NCBI GenBank assembly: GCA_044371005.1
Contig: JBILUL010000070.1
Span: 1-22,947, forward strand
Direction: 5' to 3'
DNA: 22,947 bases
DNA from: UBA2402 sp044371005
Lineage (GTDB): Bacteria > Planctomycetota > Phycisphaerae > Phycisphaerales > UBA1924
Each line of letters begins with the position of its first letter. Positions within the stretch are counted from its first letter, which is position 1. The position numbers and the translations under genes were made by a program. Below, piece by piece: positions 1 to 9,414 of this stretch. The notes beneath the pieces are model-generated. The model saw nothing but the letters and a program-made list of their open reading frames with translations. It was not told where the DNA came from and did not search any database.

Positions 1-349
1 AGCAGCCGCTCTGGGCTGCTGCGTGCTTCCTTCCAAGCGTGTCACTCCCGCACCACCAACGGCCCAACCACCACGCAACGGGTAGGAAGCACGCAGCACC
101 CTCAAAGCAGGGTGCTACGTGCCAGATGTCGCGGCGTGCTTCCTTCCATTCGTGTCGTTCCCTCGCCACCAACTTCCAACCACAACGCGTCGGGTAGGAA
201 GCACGCAGCACCCTCAAAGCAGGGTGCTACGTGCCAGATGTCGCGGCGTGCTTCCTTCCAATCGAGTCGTTCCCTCGCCACCAACTTCCAACCACCACGC
301 GTCGGGTGGGAAGCACGCAGCACCCTCAGAGCAGGGTGCTACGTGCCAT
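1..349. repeat. Tandem 112-bp repeat array
   Basis: Two full units of 112 bp (85-196 and 197-308) are followed by a partial third unit (309-347) and preceded by a diverged unit (1-84). The units differ at only a few bases. Each begins GGAAGCACGC and carries the reverse complement GCGTGCTTCC about 49 bases later, so a large inverted repeat encloses a smaller hairpin. Open frames across this stretch exist only because the repeat is GC-rich and stop-poor; I see no gene here. The array probably continues left of the window. It could be a REP/MITE-like intergenic element or a structured RNA array; the sequence alone does not decide. Confidence 0.93.
89..122. repeat. Hairpin in repeat unit 1
   Basis: AGCACCCT (95-102) pairs perfectly with AGGGTGCT (109-116) across a 6-nt loop. 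After a single mismatch the stem extends by GCACG (89-93) with CGTGC (118-122), giving about 13 bp. The same structure recurs at 201-234 and 313-346; the third copy has one loop change (CAAAGC to CAGAGC). At the left edge AGCAGCC (1-7) and GGCTGCT (14-20) pair around a similar loop with different bases, so stem pairing is kept while sequence changes. No T-tract follows, so a simple terminator is unlikely. Confidence 0.85.
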
Positions 350-362
350 TTCCGGCGATGCC

Positions 363-368
363 TAATGT
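363..368 (+). promoter_or_regulatory. Candidate leaderless -10 (TAATGT)
   Basis: TAATGT lies 6 nt before the ATG at 375 and no Shine-Dalgarno sequence is visible. It fits the TANNNT spacing seen at leaderless starts, where the message would begin at or next to the ATG. There is no recognisable -35 element. Confidence 0.35.
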
Positions 369-374
369 TCTCCA

Positions 375-1250
375 ATGGGTGTGCTGTCGGAGCCGACATG
401 CTGGCATTGCGGCGCTCGGCTTGAATCGGCCGGCGCGAAGTGCACCAGTTGCCTCCCGCCGGTCTCAGCGATCGAGCTTGAGTTGCCGGTGGGCACGATC
501 AACACGCACGTGCGCTGTGTGCGGTGCGGCTATGACCTGCATGGGCTGCCTGTCGAAGGGGTGTGTGCCGAGTGCGAGTGCCCGGTCCGCCGCTCGCTGG
601 AACTTGATAGCCTTGGGAACGCCGACCCGCATTACCTGCGGTCGTTGCGGTTGGGCGCGACGCTCTTCTGCGCCGGCTGCGTATTCGGGGTGGGCAGTTC
701 GATCCTGAGCTGGGTGTCGATGTACTGGCCCTTGATTCGTCTTCCCCAGACATTGAGCTTCCTGATCTGGATCGTCACCGTGCTGGTCACGTATTCGGGA
801 TTCTACTTTCTCAGCCGCCCCGATCCGGCTCATCGCTGCGCACGCTGGTGGTCGGATTCAGCGGTACTCGCGCGTGCCCTGCTCGTGCTGTTGCTGATCG
901 GCCAACTGGCCCAGATTCTGCATCAACTCAACTCGACAGTCTTGGGCTCCAACATGCTCGCCCGGCAGATCATGCTCCTCATGACGTTCCTCCAGGCTGG
1001 CTTTCTCGGGGCCTGTGCGGTCTACATGCGAGGGCTGTTTGTCCGCATCGGCAGACGTTCGCAGGCCGAGTTCGCTCGGATGCTCATCTGGCTCCTGCCG
1101 CTCTTGTGCGTGGCTGGCCTGTGCATCCCGACGCACGTTGTGTGCCAGCTCCTGCTCGTTGGTCTCCTGTGGCCACTTCGCAAGGACCTGGGCGAGATTC
1201 TACAGCGCCAGTCCGAAGCCGCCGCGGTACCCAACCGCTACGCTCCTTAG
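375..1250 (+). CDS. Double zinc-ribbon polytopic membrane protein
   Basis: This 291-residue protein has two N-terminal zinc ribbons. The first uses Cys9/Cys12 and Cys23/Cys26; the second uses Cys48/Cys51 and Cys64/Cys67 and carries the CGYDLHGLP signature frequent in planctomycete membrane proteins. About five hydrophobic segments follow (roughly residues 92-117, 128-146, 166-185, 197-218 and 235-263), ending in a short polar tail. No catalytic motif is visible and the function is unknown. The next gene begins 3 nt downstream and encodes a clear paralog, so the two are probably co-transcribed. The ATG at 375 is chosen because both zinc ribbons follow it directly and a TANNNT hexamer precedes it. 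The gene-like call is firm; the biological role is not. Confidence 0.85.
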   Translation: MGVLSEPTCWHCGARLESAGAKCTSCLPPVSAIELELPVGTINTHVRCVRCGYDLHGLPVEGVCAECECPVRRSLELDSLGNADPHYLRSLRLGATLFCAGCVFGVGSSILSWVSMYWPLIRLPQTLSFLIWIVTVLVTYSGFYFLSRPDPAHRCARWWSDSAVLARALLVLLLIGQLAQILHQLNSTVLGSNMLARQIMLLMTFLQAGFLGACAVYMRGLFVRIGRRSQAEFARMLIWLLPLLCVAGLCIPTHVVCQLLLVGLLWPLRKDLGEILQRQSEAAAVPNRYAP

Positions 1251-1253
1251 ACC

Positions 1254-2033
1254 ATGCTGCCAGCATTCACCGGACATGCTCCCTGCAACCAGTGCGGGTA
1301 TGACCTGCACGGTCTTCCGCTCGATGGCAACTGCCCCGAATGCTCGCGACCCGTGGCGATCTCGCTGCAGGGCGATGAGCTGCGGTTCGCGGCAACCCCG
1401 TATCTGGAGACCGTGAGCAAGGGGCTCAAAATCTACTACGTGACAGGTGTTGTCCTGATCGCGATGGGCGTACTCAAGATCATCGTGGGAATCGCCGCGG
1501 CATTGGCAACCGGCGTGAAGGATCCCTTCGACGAGTACTTCGAATTGGTCGATGTCGGGCTTGCCATCGCTGGCCTTGTCGGATTCTACTACTTCACATC
1601 GCCCGATCCGGGTCGCCTCGCTGTGGAAGCCCCGCGAAGCGCACGCGTGCTCGCCCGGGTGGGGCTGGTGCTTTCGTTCATCGGCTCGGTGAGCCAGCTC
1701 TTCACCGTGGTAAGCCCTGTGACGGTGACGCAACCACTCACCGCGGCAGGCATCGTGAGCATCCTGGTTGCCTCCTGTTCGTTCATCGGATTCATCATGT
1801 TCTTCTTCTACGGGCTGAGATACACCGAGTGGGTGTTCCGCCGCGTGCCTGATGTGGAAAGCGTGCTGACGTGCCGCAAATACATGTGGCTGCTGCCACT
1901 GATTGCGATCCTCGGTTCATGCCTCGTCGTTGGACCGCTGGTGGCGATGGGCATGCACCTGGCGCTGCTGTGGAAGCTGCGGAAGTTCATCACGCCGATT
2001 CTGGAAGAACGCAGGGCAAAAGAAGGGGAATGA
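1254..2033 (+). CDS. CGYDLxGLP zinc-ribbon membrane protein (paralog)
   Basis: This 259-residue protein is a paralog of the upstream gene but has a single N-terminal zinc ribbon (Cys11/Cys14, Cys27/Cys30) with the same CGYDLHGLP signature. About five hydrophobic segments follow, near residues 58-84, 98-115, 132-153, 163-187 and 210-240. Both proteins share the order ribbon, two helices, a (T/S)xPDP motif near the end of helix 2, then three helices, which argues for a tandem duplication followed by loss or gain of the extra ribbon. Only 3 nt separate it from the upstream stop, so it is likely translated from the same message. Function is unknown. A zinc ribbon on the inner face of a small integral membrane protein may serve protein-protein contact, but that is inference. 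Confidence 0.87.
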   Translation: MLPAFTGHAPCNQCGYDLHGLPLDGNCPECSRPVAISLQGDELRFAATPYLETVSKGLKIYYVTGVVLIAMGVLKIIVGIAAALATGVKDPFDEYFELVDVGLAIAGLVGFYYFTSPDPGRLAVEAPRSARVLARVGLVLSFIGSVSQLFTVVSPVTVTQPLTAAGIVSILVASCSFIGFIMFFFYGLRYTEWVFRRVPDVESVLTCRKYMWLLPLIAILGSCLVVGPLVAMGMHLALLWKLRKFITPILEERRAKEGE

Positions 2034-2058
2034 AGCAGCACACGGGTGGCGCACGCAG

Positions 2059-2133
2059 AGCCGTGCTTGACCCATGCCTACTCACTTCCAGGCCCGCTGG
2101 GCCTGAAGAATGGCGTTGATTCAGAGCACGGTT
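2059..2133. terminator. Nested inverted repeats between convergent genes
   Basis: CAGGCCC (2089-2095) and GGGCCTG (2099-2105) form a perfect 7-bp stem with a 3-nt loop. An outer pair, AGCCGTGCT (2059-2067) and AGCACGGTT (2125-2133), can form 9 bp with one G-U. The structure sits between the stop of the zinc-ribbon paralog and the stop of the convergent S9 peptidase gene, so a bidirectional transcription barrier is plausible. There is no T-tract, so intrinsic termination is not proven. Confidence 0.4.
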
Positions 2134-2191
2134 TCACGATCGCACTCCTTCGAGGCGAGCGGGTTGAAGCCAACCGAATCCCACCCCTTCC

Positions 2192-4735
<2,544 letters not shown>

Positions 4736-4742
4736 GGAGGCG

Positions 4743-4748
4743 ATGGTA
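4743..4748 (-). promoter_or_regulatory. Candidate leaderless -10 (TACCAT) for the S9 peptidase
   Basis: On the minus strand TACCAT lies 7 nt before the ATG at 4735 and no Shine-Dalgarno sequence is evident. The mcsA start has the same hexamer at nearly the same distance. Confidence 0.35.
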
Positions 4749-4805
4749 CTCGCGACGTCCGCGGCGGAATCGTCCTCACCGAATCACGGACTTCGCCCCC
4801 GAACG

Positions 4806-5180
4806 TCAACGGGCTGCAGGAACAACAACTGTTGCACTCTGCAGCATCTCTTCCCACGGGGCAGGGTTCTTCTGAATGCACTCGAGAAGTCTCCTCGCCA
4901 TGGGCGACATCGGATTGCCCTGTTCCCACGCCTGCACGGCCTTGGTTGAGGTGCCGATCAATCGGGCGAACACACTTTGACTGGCTCGGAGCTGTTCGCG
5001 AAGAGCCTTGACCTCCGCCGGCGTCCAGTCTCGCGGCTCAAGCACCAGTTCAACCGTGCGCATCGTGAATCGGTCCGGCATTAACGAACCACCCGCGAGC
5101 GCATCGCGCAGGCCCGCAAGGCCACGCACGATTTCCTTTGAGGCTTTCATCTTAACGGTTCGCGTTCGTTTTTTCTTCAT
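4806..5180 (-). CDS. Xre-family HTH antitoxin
   Basis: This 124-residue protein has a lysine-rich N-terminus and an Xre/Cro-type helix-turn-helix at about residues 53-105; the segment SQSVFARLIGTSTKAVQAWE is the typical two-helix core. It is paired with the upstream HigB/RelE-like toxin through a 4-nt ATGA overlap (5177-5180), the usual coupling for toxin-first HigBA-type modules. It should bind and neutralise the toxin and repress the shared promoter. Start choice is fixed by the overlap. About 70 nt separate it from the S9 peptidase ATG on the same strand, and that gene appears to have its own promoter-like hexamer. Confidence 0.88.
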   Translation of the reverse strand: MKKKRTRTVKMKASKEIVRGLAGLRDALAGGSLMPDRFTMRTVELVLEPRDWTPAEVKALREQLRASQSVFARLIGTSTKAVQAWEQGNPMSPMARRLLECIQKNPAPWEEMLQSATVVVPAAR

Positions 5181-5620
5181 CGCGTCTCTCCCCGCTTTCC
5201 AGCGTTTGAACCCATCACCAGATACCGGTGTACCTGCTGAATCAGTGCCTTGATTTCGTTCCTCGTTGCCGCGTCAATAGTCTCCATCTCATCTTTCGCG
5301 TGAGCATAAATCAATGCGACAAGTCCGAACTCCGGGAAGTAGGCGTAGTAGACCCTGGCCGCCCCGCTCTTCCCACCTTTCCAACCTCCTGGCGTAAACC
5401 GGAGCTTTCGGAGCCCACCAGTTCCTGCCATCACTGGCGCGTGTTCCGGCCAAGCACAGATCGCGATTTGAAGCAACCTCAAATCAGAATCGCCCAAGCC
5501 CAACCGCTTCCACGAAGCAGCAAACGGATCAAGTTCAACAAAGTTCAGCCACTGCTTCGGGTTCAAAAGGTCTCTGGGATAACTGAGCCTGTGCGTCTTC
5601 CGATCTGGAACCTCTCCCAC
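5177..5620 (-). CDS. HigB/RelE-like type II toxin
   Basis: This 147-residue protein matches the HigB2/RelE-type toxin pattern: a conserved strand VMAGTGGLRKLRF (63-75), then GKSGAARVYYAYF (83-95), then a hydrophobic strand and a basic C-terminal helix. Family members are usually ribosome-dependent mRNA endonucleases; RNase activity here is inferred from the family. The start is a GTG at 5620, supported by a strong Shine-Dalgarno sequence AGGAGG six bases upstream. The toxin precedes its antitoxin, the order of HigBA-like loci. The promoter region is distinctly AT-richer than the neighbouring genes, consistent with horizontal acquisition, though this is weak evidence. The N-terminal ~20 residues are longer than the usual core. 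Confidence 0.85.
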   Translation of the reverse strand: MGEVPDRKTHRLSYPRDLLNPKQWLNFVELDPFAASWKRLGLGDSDLRLLQIAICAWPEHAPVMAGTGGLRKLRFTPGGWKGGKSGAARVYYAYFPEFGLVALIYAHAKDEMETIDAATRNEIKALIQQVHRYLVMGSNAGKRGETR

Positions 5621-5623
5621 GAC

Positions 5624-5632
5624 TCACCTCCT
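5624..5632 (-). promoter_or_regulatory. Strong Shine-Dalgarno sequence that fixes the toxin GTG start
   Basis: The minus strand reads AGGAGGTGA followed by GTC and the GTG start. This supports the GTG over any internal start. It also contrasts with the several genes in the window that lack a Shine-Dalgarno sequence. Confidence 0.7.
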
Positions 5633-5658
5633 CATCTTTCGTCGCACGGGCCGCAAGG

Positions 5659-5673
5659 GTTCACAATTTGTAC
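5659..5673 (-). promoter_or_regulatory. Candidate operator of the toxin-antitoxin locus
   Basis: An imperfect 15-bp palindrome, GTTCACAATTTGTAC, lies about 40 bases upstream of the toxin start, next to an AT-rich TATTAAAT stretch (about 5677-5684) that could be a -10 region. TA antitoxins commonly autoregulate through such palindromes. The assignment is inference from position and symmetry. Confidence 0.4.
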
Positions 5674-5690
5674 TATTTAATAGCATACGC

Positions 5691-6163
5691 TCTTGCCGGG
5701 CGACGGGGGTGGACACTAGACGTCGTTAGGGTTTCGTTTCCATGCCCAGCACCACGAGCTTCGGGAACAGCGAGCAGTCGAAGCGAGCCGACTGCCCGGC
5801 CCAACTTGCGGCCCAAACGATCTGGCGTGGCATGATCTCGCTTATGTGTTGCTGTGAGGCGCGGAAACACGACCTCAATGCTGTGCGTAATGGCACACTC
5901 GATACTTGAAAGTACATGGGCCCATCGGCAGCGCGTCCAGTGCGGCAGTACTCAATCAAGACCGCACATAGGGATGCCTCATACAGTTGCCATCAAAGCA
6001 GTGAACGCCCAGCGTTCGCCCCGAAACAGACAGTGACTGCTCACACGCAGTTCATTTGTGCTGCGGATAGAGATTCTCAGGAAGCCCGCCTGCTTCAGAC
6101 CACCATCCACTCCAAGCTAGTCCCACGGTGCGGAATCTCCCGCCCAACGCCCGAGGGCTTTCC
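5691..6163. other. About 470-bp region without a convincing gene
   Basis: The stretch between the TA promoter and mcsA contains only short overlapping open frames with poor codon pattern and no recognisable motif. A 77-codon minus-strand frame (5726-5959) is the best of them, but it has no ribosome-binding site and no family I recognise. No tRNA, terminator or insertion-sequence end is visible. It may hold decayed remnants linked to acquisition of the TA module. Confidence 0.5.
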
Positions 6164-6169
6164 TACCAT
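6164..6169 (+). promoter_or_regulatory. Candidate leaderless or near-leaderless -10 for mcsA (TACCAT)
   Basis: TACCAT lies 8 nt before the mcsA ATG at 6178 and no Shine-Dalgarno sequence is visible. The S9 peptidase gene has the same hexamer at similar spacing. Confidence 0.35.
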
Positions 6170-6177
6170 CGGGCTCC

Positions 6178-6780
6178 ATGGGAACCAAGTGTGACCGATG
6201 CGACAATGAGGCGACGGTGCATGAGGTCAGCGTCCGCAATGGGGTGAAGCATGAGCGTCACCTCTGTGAGACGTGCGCGGCGACGCACGGACTCGACGCC
6301 GCGGCGACAGGGGGGGCGGGGGTCAACCCCAATGTCGTCCATCTGGTCAAACAACTGATGACTCAAGGAGCCGCCGGCGCTGCTCCGGGAACTCCGGTAC
6401 AGATGGGCCGCCTACCGGTCTGTCAGGGATGCCGGATGAGTTTCGCCGATTTCAAGCAGCAGGGCATGCTGGGGTGTCCGGAGTGCTATCGCAGCTTTGA
6501 GGCATTCCTTGGCCCGCTGATCGAACGGGCTCAGGAGGGGGGCGTGGCGCATACCGGCAAGTCGCCGACGAGATTGCTCTCGGGTGCCGCGGCGGGCGCT
6601 CCGATTATCCCCGCCCCCGATGTGCCGATCGCTCCGCCCATCAAGCCCATTCAAGAACAGATCCGCGGGCTGCAACGTCAACTCGAGGAGGCGGTCGCTT
6701 CGGAGCAGTACGAAGTCGCGGCGAAGCTGCGCGACCAGATCCGTGCCTTGCAGGCTGAAGGAGACCAGGTGCAGCCATGA
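6178..6780 (+). CDS. mcsA: McsA-like zinc-binding activator of McsB
   Basis: This 200-residue protein has the McsA layout: four CxxC pairs (Cys5/8, Cys30/33, Cys82/85, Cys100/103) forming two zinc-binding modules, then a UvrB/UvrC (UVR) motif at about 158-193. In Firmicutes McsA activates the protein-arginine kinase McsB and links it to ClpC. The stop overlaps the start of mcsB by 4 nt (6777-6780, ATGA), which fixes the pairing. The stretch between the second zinc module and the UVR motif (about 115-157) is Ala/Pro-rich and looks flexible. CtsR and ClpC, which often accompany mcsAB in Firmicutes, are not in this window. The role is a confident family-level assignment. Confidence 0.93.
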   Translation: MGTKCDRCDNEATVHEVSVRNGVKHERHLCETCAATHGLDAAATGGAGVNPNVVHLVKQLMTQGAAGAAPGTPVQMGRLPVCQGCRMSFADFKQQGMLGCPECYRSFEAFLGPLIERAQEGGVAHTGKSPTRLLSGAAAGAPIIPAPDVPIAPPIKPIQEQIRGLQRQLEEAVASEQYEVAAKLRDQIRALQAEGDQVQP

Positions 6781-7919
6781 GTTCTTCGCAACAGCCAGAA
6801 GAAGGCGCCGGCGAGCCGAGCAGGTCGGGCCCGCTCTTTGATGCCATGACGGAGTGGCTTCGCGCGGAAGGCGACTGCGCCGATGTGGTGATGTCGTCGC
6901 GAGTGCGCTTGGCACGCAATGTGGCAGGACATCCTTTCTGCACGAGGGCTTCGAGGCGTGAGCGGCTCAAGACGCTGGAGATCTGCCGCGAGCGAGTGCT
7001 GAACGCCGGGATTGCCTCGCGTTTTGTCTGGTGTGAGATTCATGAAGCGTCGCCCCTGGATCGGCAGATGCTGGTGGAGCGGCATCTCATCTCCAAGCAG
7101 TTGAGCAAGGGGCGTGCAACACCCAACGCGACGGGTGAGGATCCGCGGGGCGTGGCGATTGGCCTGCCCGATGAGCGGCTGAGCATCATGGTGAACGAGG
7201 AGGATCATCTGCGGCTGCAGGTGATTCGTTCGGGGCTCGCGCTGAGCACGGCGTGGCGGCAGATTGATGAGATTGATGATCGGATCGAGGCCGGGGTTGA
7301 TTATGCCTTCTCGCCCCGATTCGGATATCTGACGGCCTGTCCGACCAATGTGGGGACGGGGCTGCGCATGAGTGTGATGCTGCATCTGCCGGGGCTGAGG
7401 CTGACTCGCGAGATTGAGAAGGTCAAGCGAGCCGCGGCGGACATGAATCTGGCCGTGCGTGGCTTCTACGGCGAAGGATCCGATGCCGTTGGTGACTTCT
7501 ACCAGCTCAGCAATCAGACGACGCTGGGGCGCAGCGAATCGCAGGTGCTGACGGATCTGGAGCAGCAGATCATTCCGCGAATCGTGGAATACGAACGGAT
7601 CTCGCGGCGGGAACTCTCGCTGCACCGCCGCATCGGCATCGAAGATCAGATCATGCGTGCCTGGGGCCTGCTCACCTGTGCGAGGCTGCTGGGAACCGAA
7701 GAAGCGATGCAGGCACTGAGTCTGGCGCGACTTGGGACCTTGCTCGGATTCCTCAAGGACCGTCAGGGCAAGGCGCTGGATGTGCGGCACATCAACCAGC
7801 TGACACTGCTTGTTCAACCTGCGCACCTGCAGCGGGCCGTGGGCAAGGAGATGGATCAGGAGCAACGCAAGGTGGCACGTGCAACGCTCGTGCGCACGCG
7901 GCTTGCTTCGATCGGGTAA
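6777..7919 (+). CDS. mcsB: Protein-arginine kinase McsB
   Basis: This 380-residue protein belongs to the ATP:guanido phosphotransferase family and phosphorylates arginine side chains, the mark recognised by ClpCP in Bacillus. Visible motifs are SSRVRLARN (40-48), NEEDHLR (140-146) and CPTNVGTG (188-195), whose Cys188 is the conserved active-site cysteine. Length is close to other McsB proteins and shorter than eukaryotic creatine/arginine kinases with their N-terminal domain, although an N-terminal extension of about 20 residues is present. It is translationally coupled to mcsA. It runs convergently toward the ubiquitin-like operon, whose last gene ends only 29 nt away, so two protein-tagging systems sit back to back. 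Confidence 0.96.
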   Translation: MSSSQQPEEGAGEPSRSGPLFDAMTEWLRAEGDCADVVMSSRVRLARNVAGHPFCTRASRRERLKTLEICRERVLNAGIASRFVWCEIHEASPLDRQMLVERHLISKQLSKGRATPNATGEDPRGVAIGLPDERLSIMVNEEDHLRLQVIRSGLALSTAWRQIDEIDDRIEAGVDYAFSPRFGYLTACPTNVGTGLRMSVMLHLPGLRLTREIEKVKRAAADMNLAVRGFYGEGSDAVGDFYQLSNQTTLGRSESQVLTDLEQQIIPRIVEYERISRRELSLHRRIGIEDQIMRAWGLLTCARLLGTEEAMQALSLARLGTLLGFLKDRQGKALDVRHINQLTLLVQPAHLQRAVGKEMDQEQRKVARATLVRTRLASIG

Positions 7920-7948
7920 GCAGCGAAGCAGCCACACGCCAGCTCGCG

Positions 7949-8242
7949 TCAAAGCAGCCTGGCCCCCACTTCATCGGGCCCCAACCCCACCACCAGCGCG
8001 ATCTTCTCCGGGTTTGAATGACCCGCGATGATCGACACATCGCGTGCGGAGATCTTGAGTGCTTCCGCGAGCAGGTCGCAGACGGCTTTATTGGCCTTGC
8101 CATCCTCGGGTGCCGCGGCGACCTTCACCTTGAGTCGATCTCCCAGTGCCCCGACAATCTGCGCACGCCGGCTGCCCGGTACCACCTTGAGGGCAATGCG
8201 CGTCGCGGGTGATTTCGAGGTCGGGTCGGGAGCGAACATCAT
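7949..8242 (-). CDS. DUF167 (YggU-like) protein
   Basis: This 97-residue protein matches the DUF167/YggU family: KVVPGSRRAQIVG at the start of the fold, then LKVKVAAAPEDGKANKA, the family's most conserved stretch. The biochemical function of the family is not established. It is the last gene of the minus-strand series, 39 nt after the DUF2752 gene, and probably a passenger rather than part of the ubiquitin-like pathway. The start is uncertain: two ATGs lie in tandem (8242 and 8239) and no clear Shine-Dalgarno sequence precedes them. The first 12 residues fall outside the conserved domain. Confidence 0.87.
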   Translation of the reverse strand: MMFAPDPTSKSPATRIALKVVPGSRRAQIVGALGDRLKVKVAAAPEDGKANKAVCDLLAEALKISARDVSIIAGHSNPEKIALVVGLGPDEVGARLL

Positions 8243-8281
8243 CGATGCAAGCGTATTCGCCGCGGCGTGCGTGCAGCCGAA

Positions 8282-8719
8282 TCAGTGGCCCGCCACACGA
8301 AGCAGCCAGTTGCCAACGAGTGCGGCGATGACCGTCCAGCCAAAGACCCGCGGCACCCAGATTCCAAGCGGATGGTCGCGCCGCAAGGCGATGGCCAGCA
8401 GGCGGTAACCGATCTGCAGAAGCAATGCCGCGGCGATGAACCAGCCGACTCGGTTGGCGGTCAGGGAGTCGTTCCATCGCCCGTGTGCCAGACTCACGAA
8501 GGAGCGGGTCAGGCCACACCCCGGGCATTCGACATTGAACAGCGCCTTGCTGGCGCAGAGTGGCGGAAGCGAGAGACTTGGCAAGGACTTCACGTTCACC
8601 TGTGAACCGTCGGTCTCCAACAGTACTGAAAGCAGAACAACAGCGACCGAGAAGCAGAGCATCTCGATGTGGTTGCGCCGCGGCCAGGGGTTCGAAGTGG
8701 GCTTATCCACGTCGTTCAT
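8282..8719 (-). CDS. DUF2752 membrane protein
   Basis: This 145-residue protein carries the DUF2752 hallmark CPGCGLTRS (65-73) between hydrophobic segments (about 18-34, 91-111 and 123-141). The ATG at 8719 is chosen because it forms an ATGA overlap with the E2-like gene's stop; the longer open frame upstream lies inside that gene. DUF2752 proteins are small integral membrane proteins of unknown function, common in Bacteroidetes and Planctomycetes. Coupling to the E2-like gene suggests co-expression. Whether it belongs to the conjugation system or simply follows it cannot be told from one genome. Confidence 0.88.
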   Translation of the reverse strand: MNDVDKPTSNPWPRRNHIEMLCFSVAVVLLSVLLETDGSQVNVKSLPSLSLPPLCASKALFNVECPGCGLTRSFVSLAHGRWNDSLTANRVGWFIAAALLLQIGYRLLAIALRRDHPLGIWVPRVFGWTVIAALVGNWLLRVAGH

Positions 8720-9414
8720 TGGTGTGCCGGCCCCTGTGCGGGAACCAGCGTCAGCGTTCGGCACCTGGGACAGCGTGCTCGCACGGCCTGCGAGGCAACC
8801 GCGACCTTGAGTTGAGTTCCGCAGGATTGGCAGGTCACCTGCGTCAACTTCGGCTCCGCGGCTGCGGACGAAGCGGCGGATTGATGTGCCGGCGGAGCCG
8901 TGATTGGCGCAGCGATGTGAACCTGAGTGCTGCCCGCGGGCGGTGGTGACGGATCATCGAGCGTCATGCAGCCTGGATCCACTGGAAGCGAAGCGATGTT
9001 CTGTTCAACCCATCGTGCGGCCTCGCCGTTGAGGGGGCTTTTGGTGTTGTAGCTCTGGAATGCCAGCATCTCGGCAATGCGGATGACCAGCGACGAGAGT
9101 GATTCGCCCGGGCTCCAGTGGTCGCCGATGCAGATGGCGTGGGGTGCGATGTTGGGGTGAAAGACCGGCGTGAGCATGCGGCACAGCGGCGGTGTGCGGG
9201 GGAATGCCGCGGGCAGCGTGATCTCGACGAGGTGATCCATCACATAGGTGATCGTTTCGCCCGACTTTCGGGCGCTGCGCACCTTGAAGTTGATCTGATA
9301 GCGATCCGGGGGGGTGCCCACGGCCTGCACGATGGTGAGCCGCGGGTGACGGCGTGCCAGATCGGTCAGGCGTTCATGGTCAGAGGTGAGTCGGCGAAGG
9401 CGGACCTGGCTCAT
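8716..9414 (-). CDS. E2-like ubiquitin-conjugating (UBC) protein with C-terminal zinc ribbon
   Basis: This 232-residue protein has a UBC fold at about residues 1-142. The central block reads like eukaryotic E2s: HLVEITLPAAFPRTPP, then HPN at 86-88, Cys95 seven residues after the Asn, Trp100-Ser-Pro, and SPLNGEAARW (126-135). The HPN asparagine forms the oxyanion site and Cys95 should carry the thioester, so both key elements are kept. The HPN-to-Cys spacing is one residue shorter than in common eukaryotic E2s. An Ala/Pro linker leads to a C-terminal zinc ribbon (Cys195/198, Cys215/218) not typical of E2s. The gene overlaps its neighbours by ATGA on both sides. E2 activity is inferred; the Ubl partner is presumably that of the operon's first gene. 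Confidence 0.92.
   Translation of the reverse strand: MSQVRLRRLTSDHERLTDLARRHPRLTIVQAVGTPPDRYQINFKVRSARKSGETITYVMDHLVEITLPAAFPRTPPLCRMLTPVFHPNIAPHAICIGDHWSPGESLSSLVIRIAEMLAFQSYNTKSPLNGEAARWVEQNIASLPVDPGCMTLDDPSPPPAGSTQVHIAAPITAPPAHQSAASSAAAEPKLTQVTCQSCGTQLKVAVASQAVRARCPRCRTLTLVPAQGPAHQ

Noticed and set aside
1..349. CRISPR array
   Set aside because: The 112-bp units are near-identical throughout, with no unique spacers and no cas genes nearby.
102..708. Several open frames across the repeat array
   Set aside because: Their products simply translate the 112-bp repeats, with no ribosome-binding site or domain.
5691..5760. Possible integron attC site near the TA module (GTTAGGG)
   Set aside because: The motif does not meet the GTTRRRY consensus and no matching inverted partner was found.
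5726..5959. 77-codon minus-strand frame in the gap after the TA locus
   Set aside because: No ribosome-binding site, no family resemblance, poor codon pattern. It is noted in the gap description only.
6678..7952. 424-codon open frame on the minus strand
   Set aside because: It is antisense to mcsB, which has clear kinase motifs; the frame has no recognisable domain.
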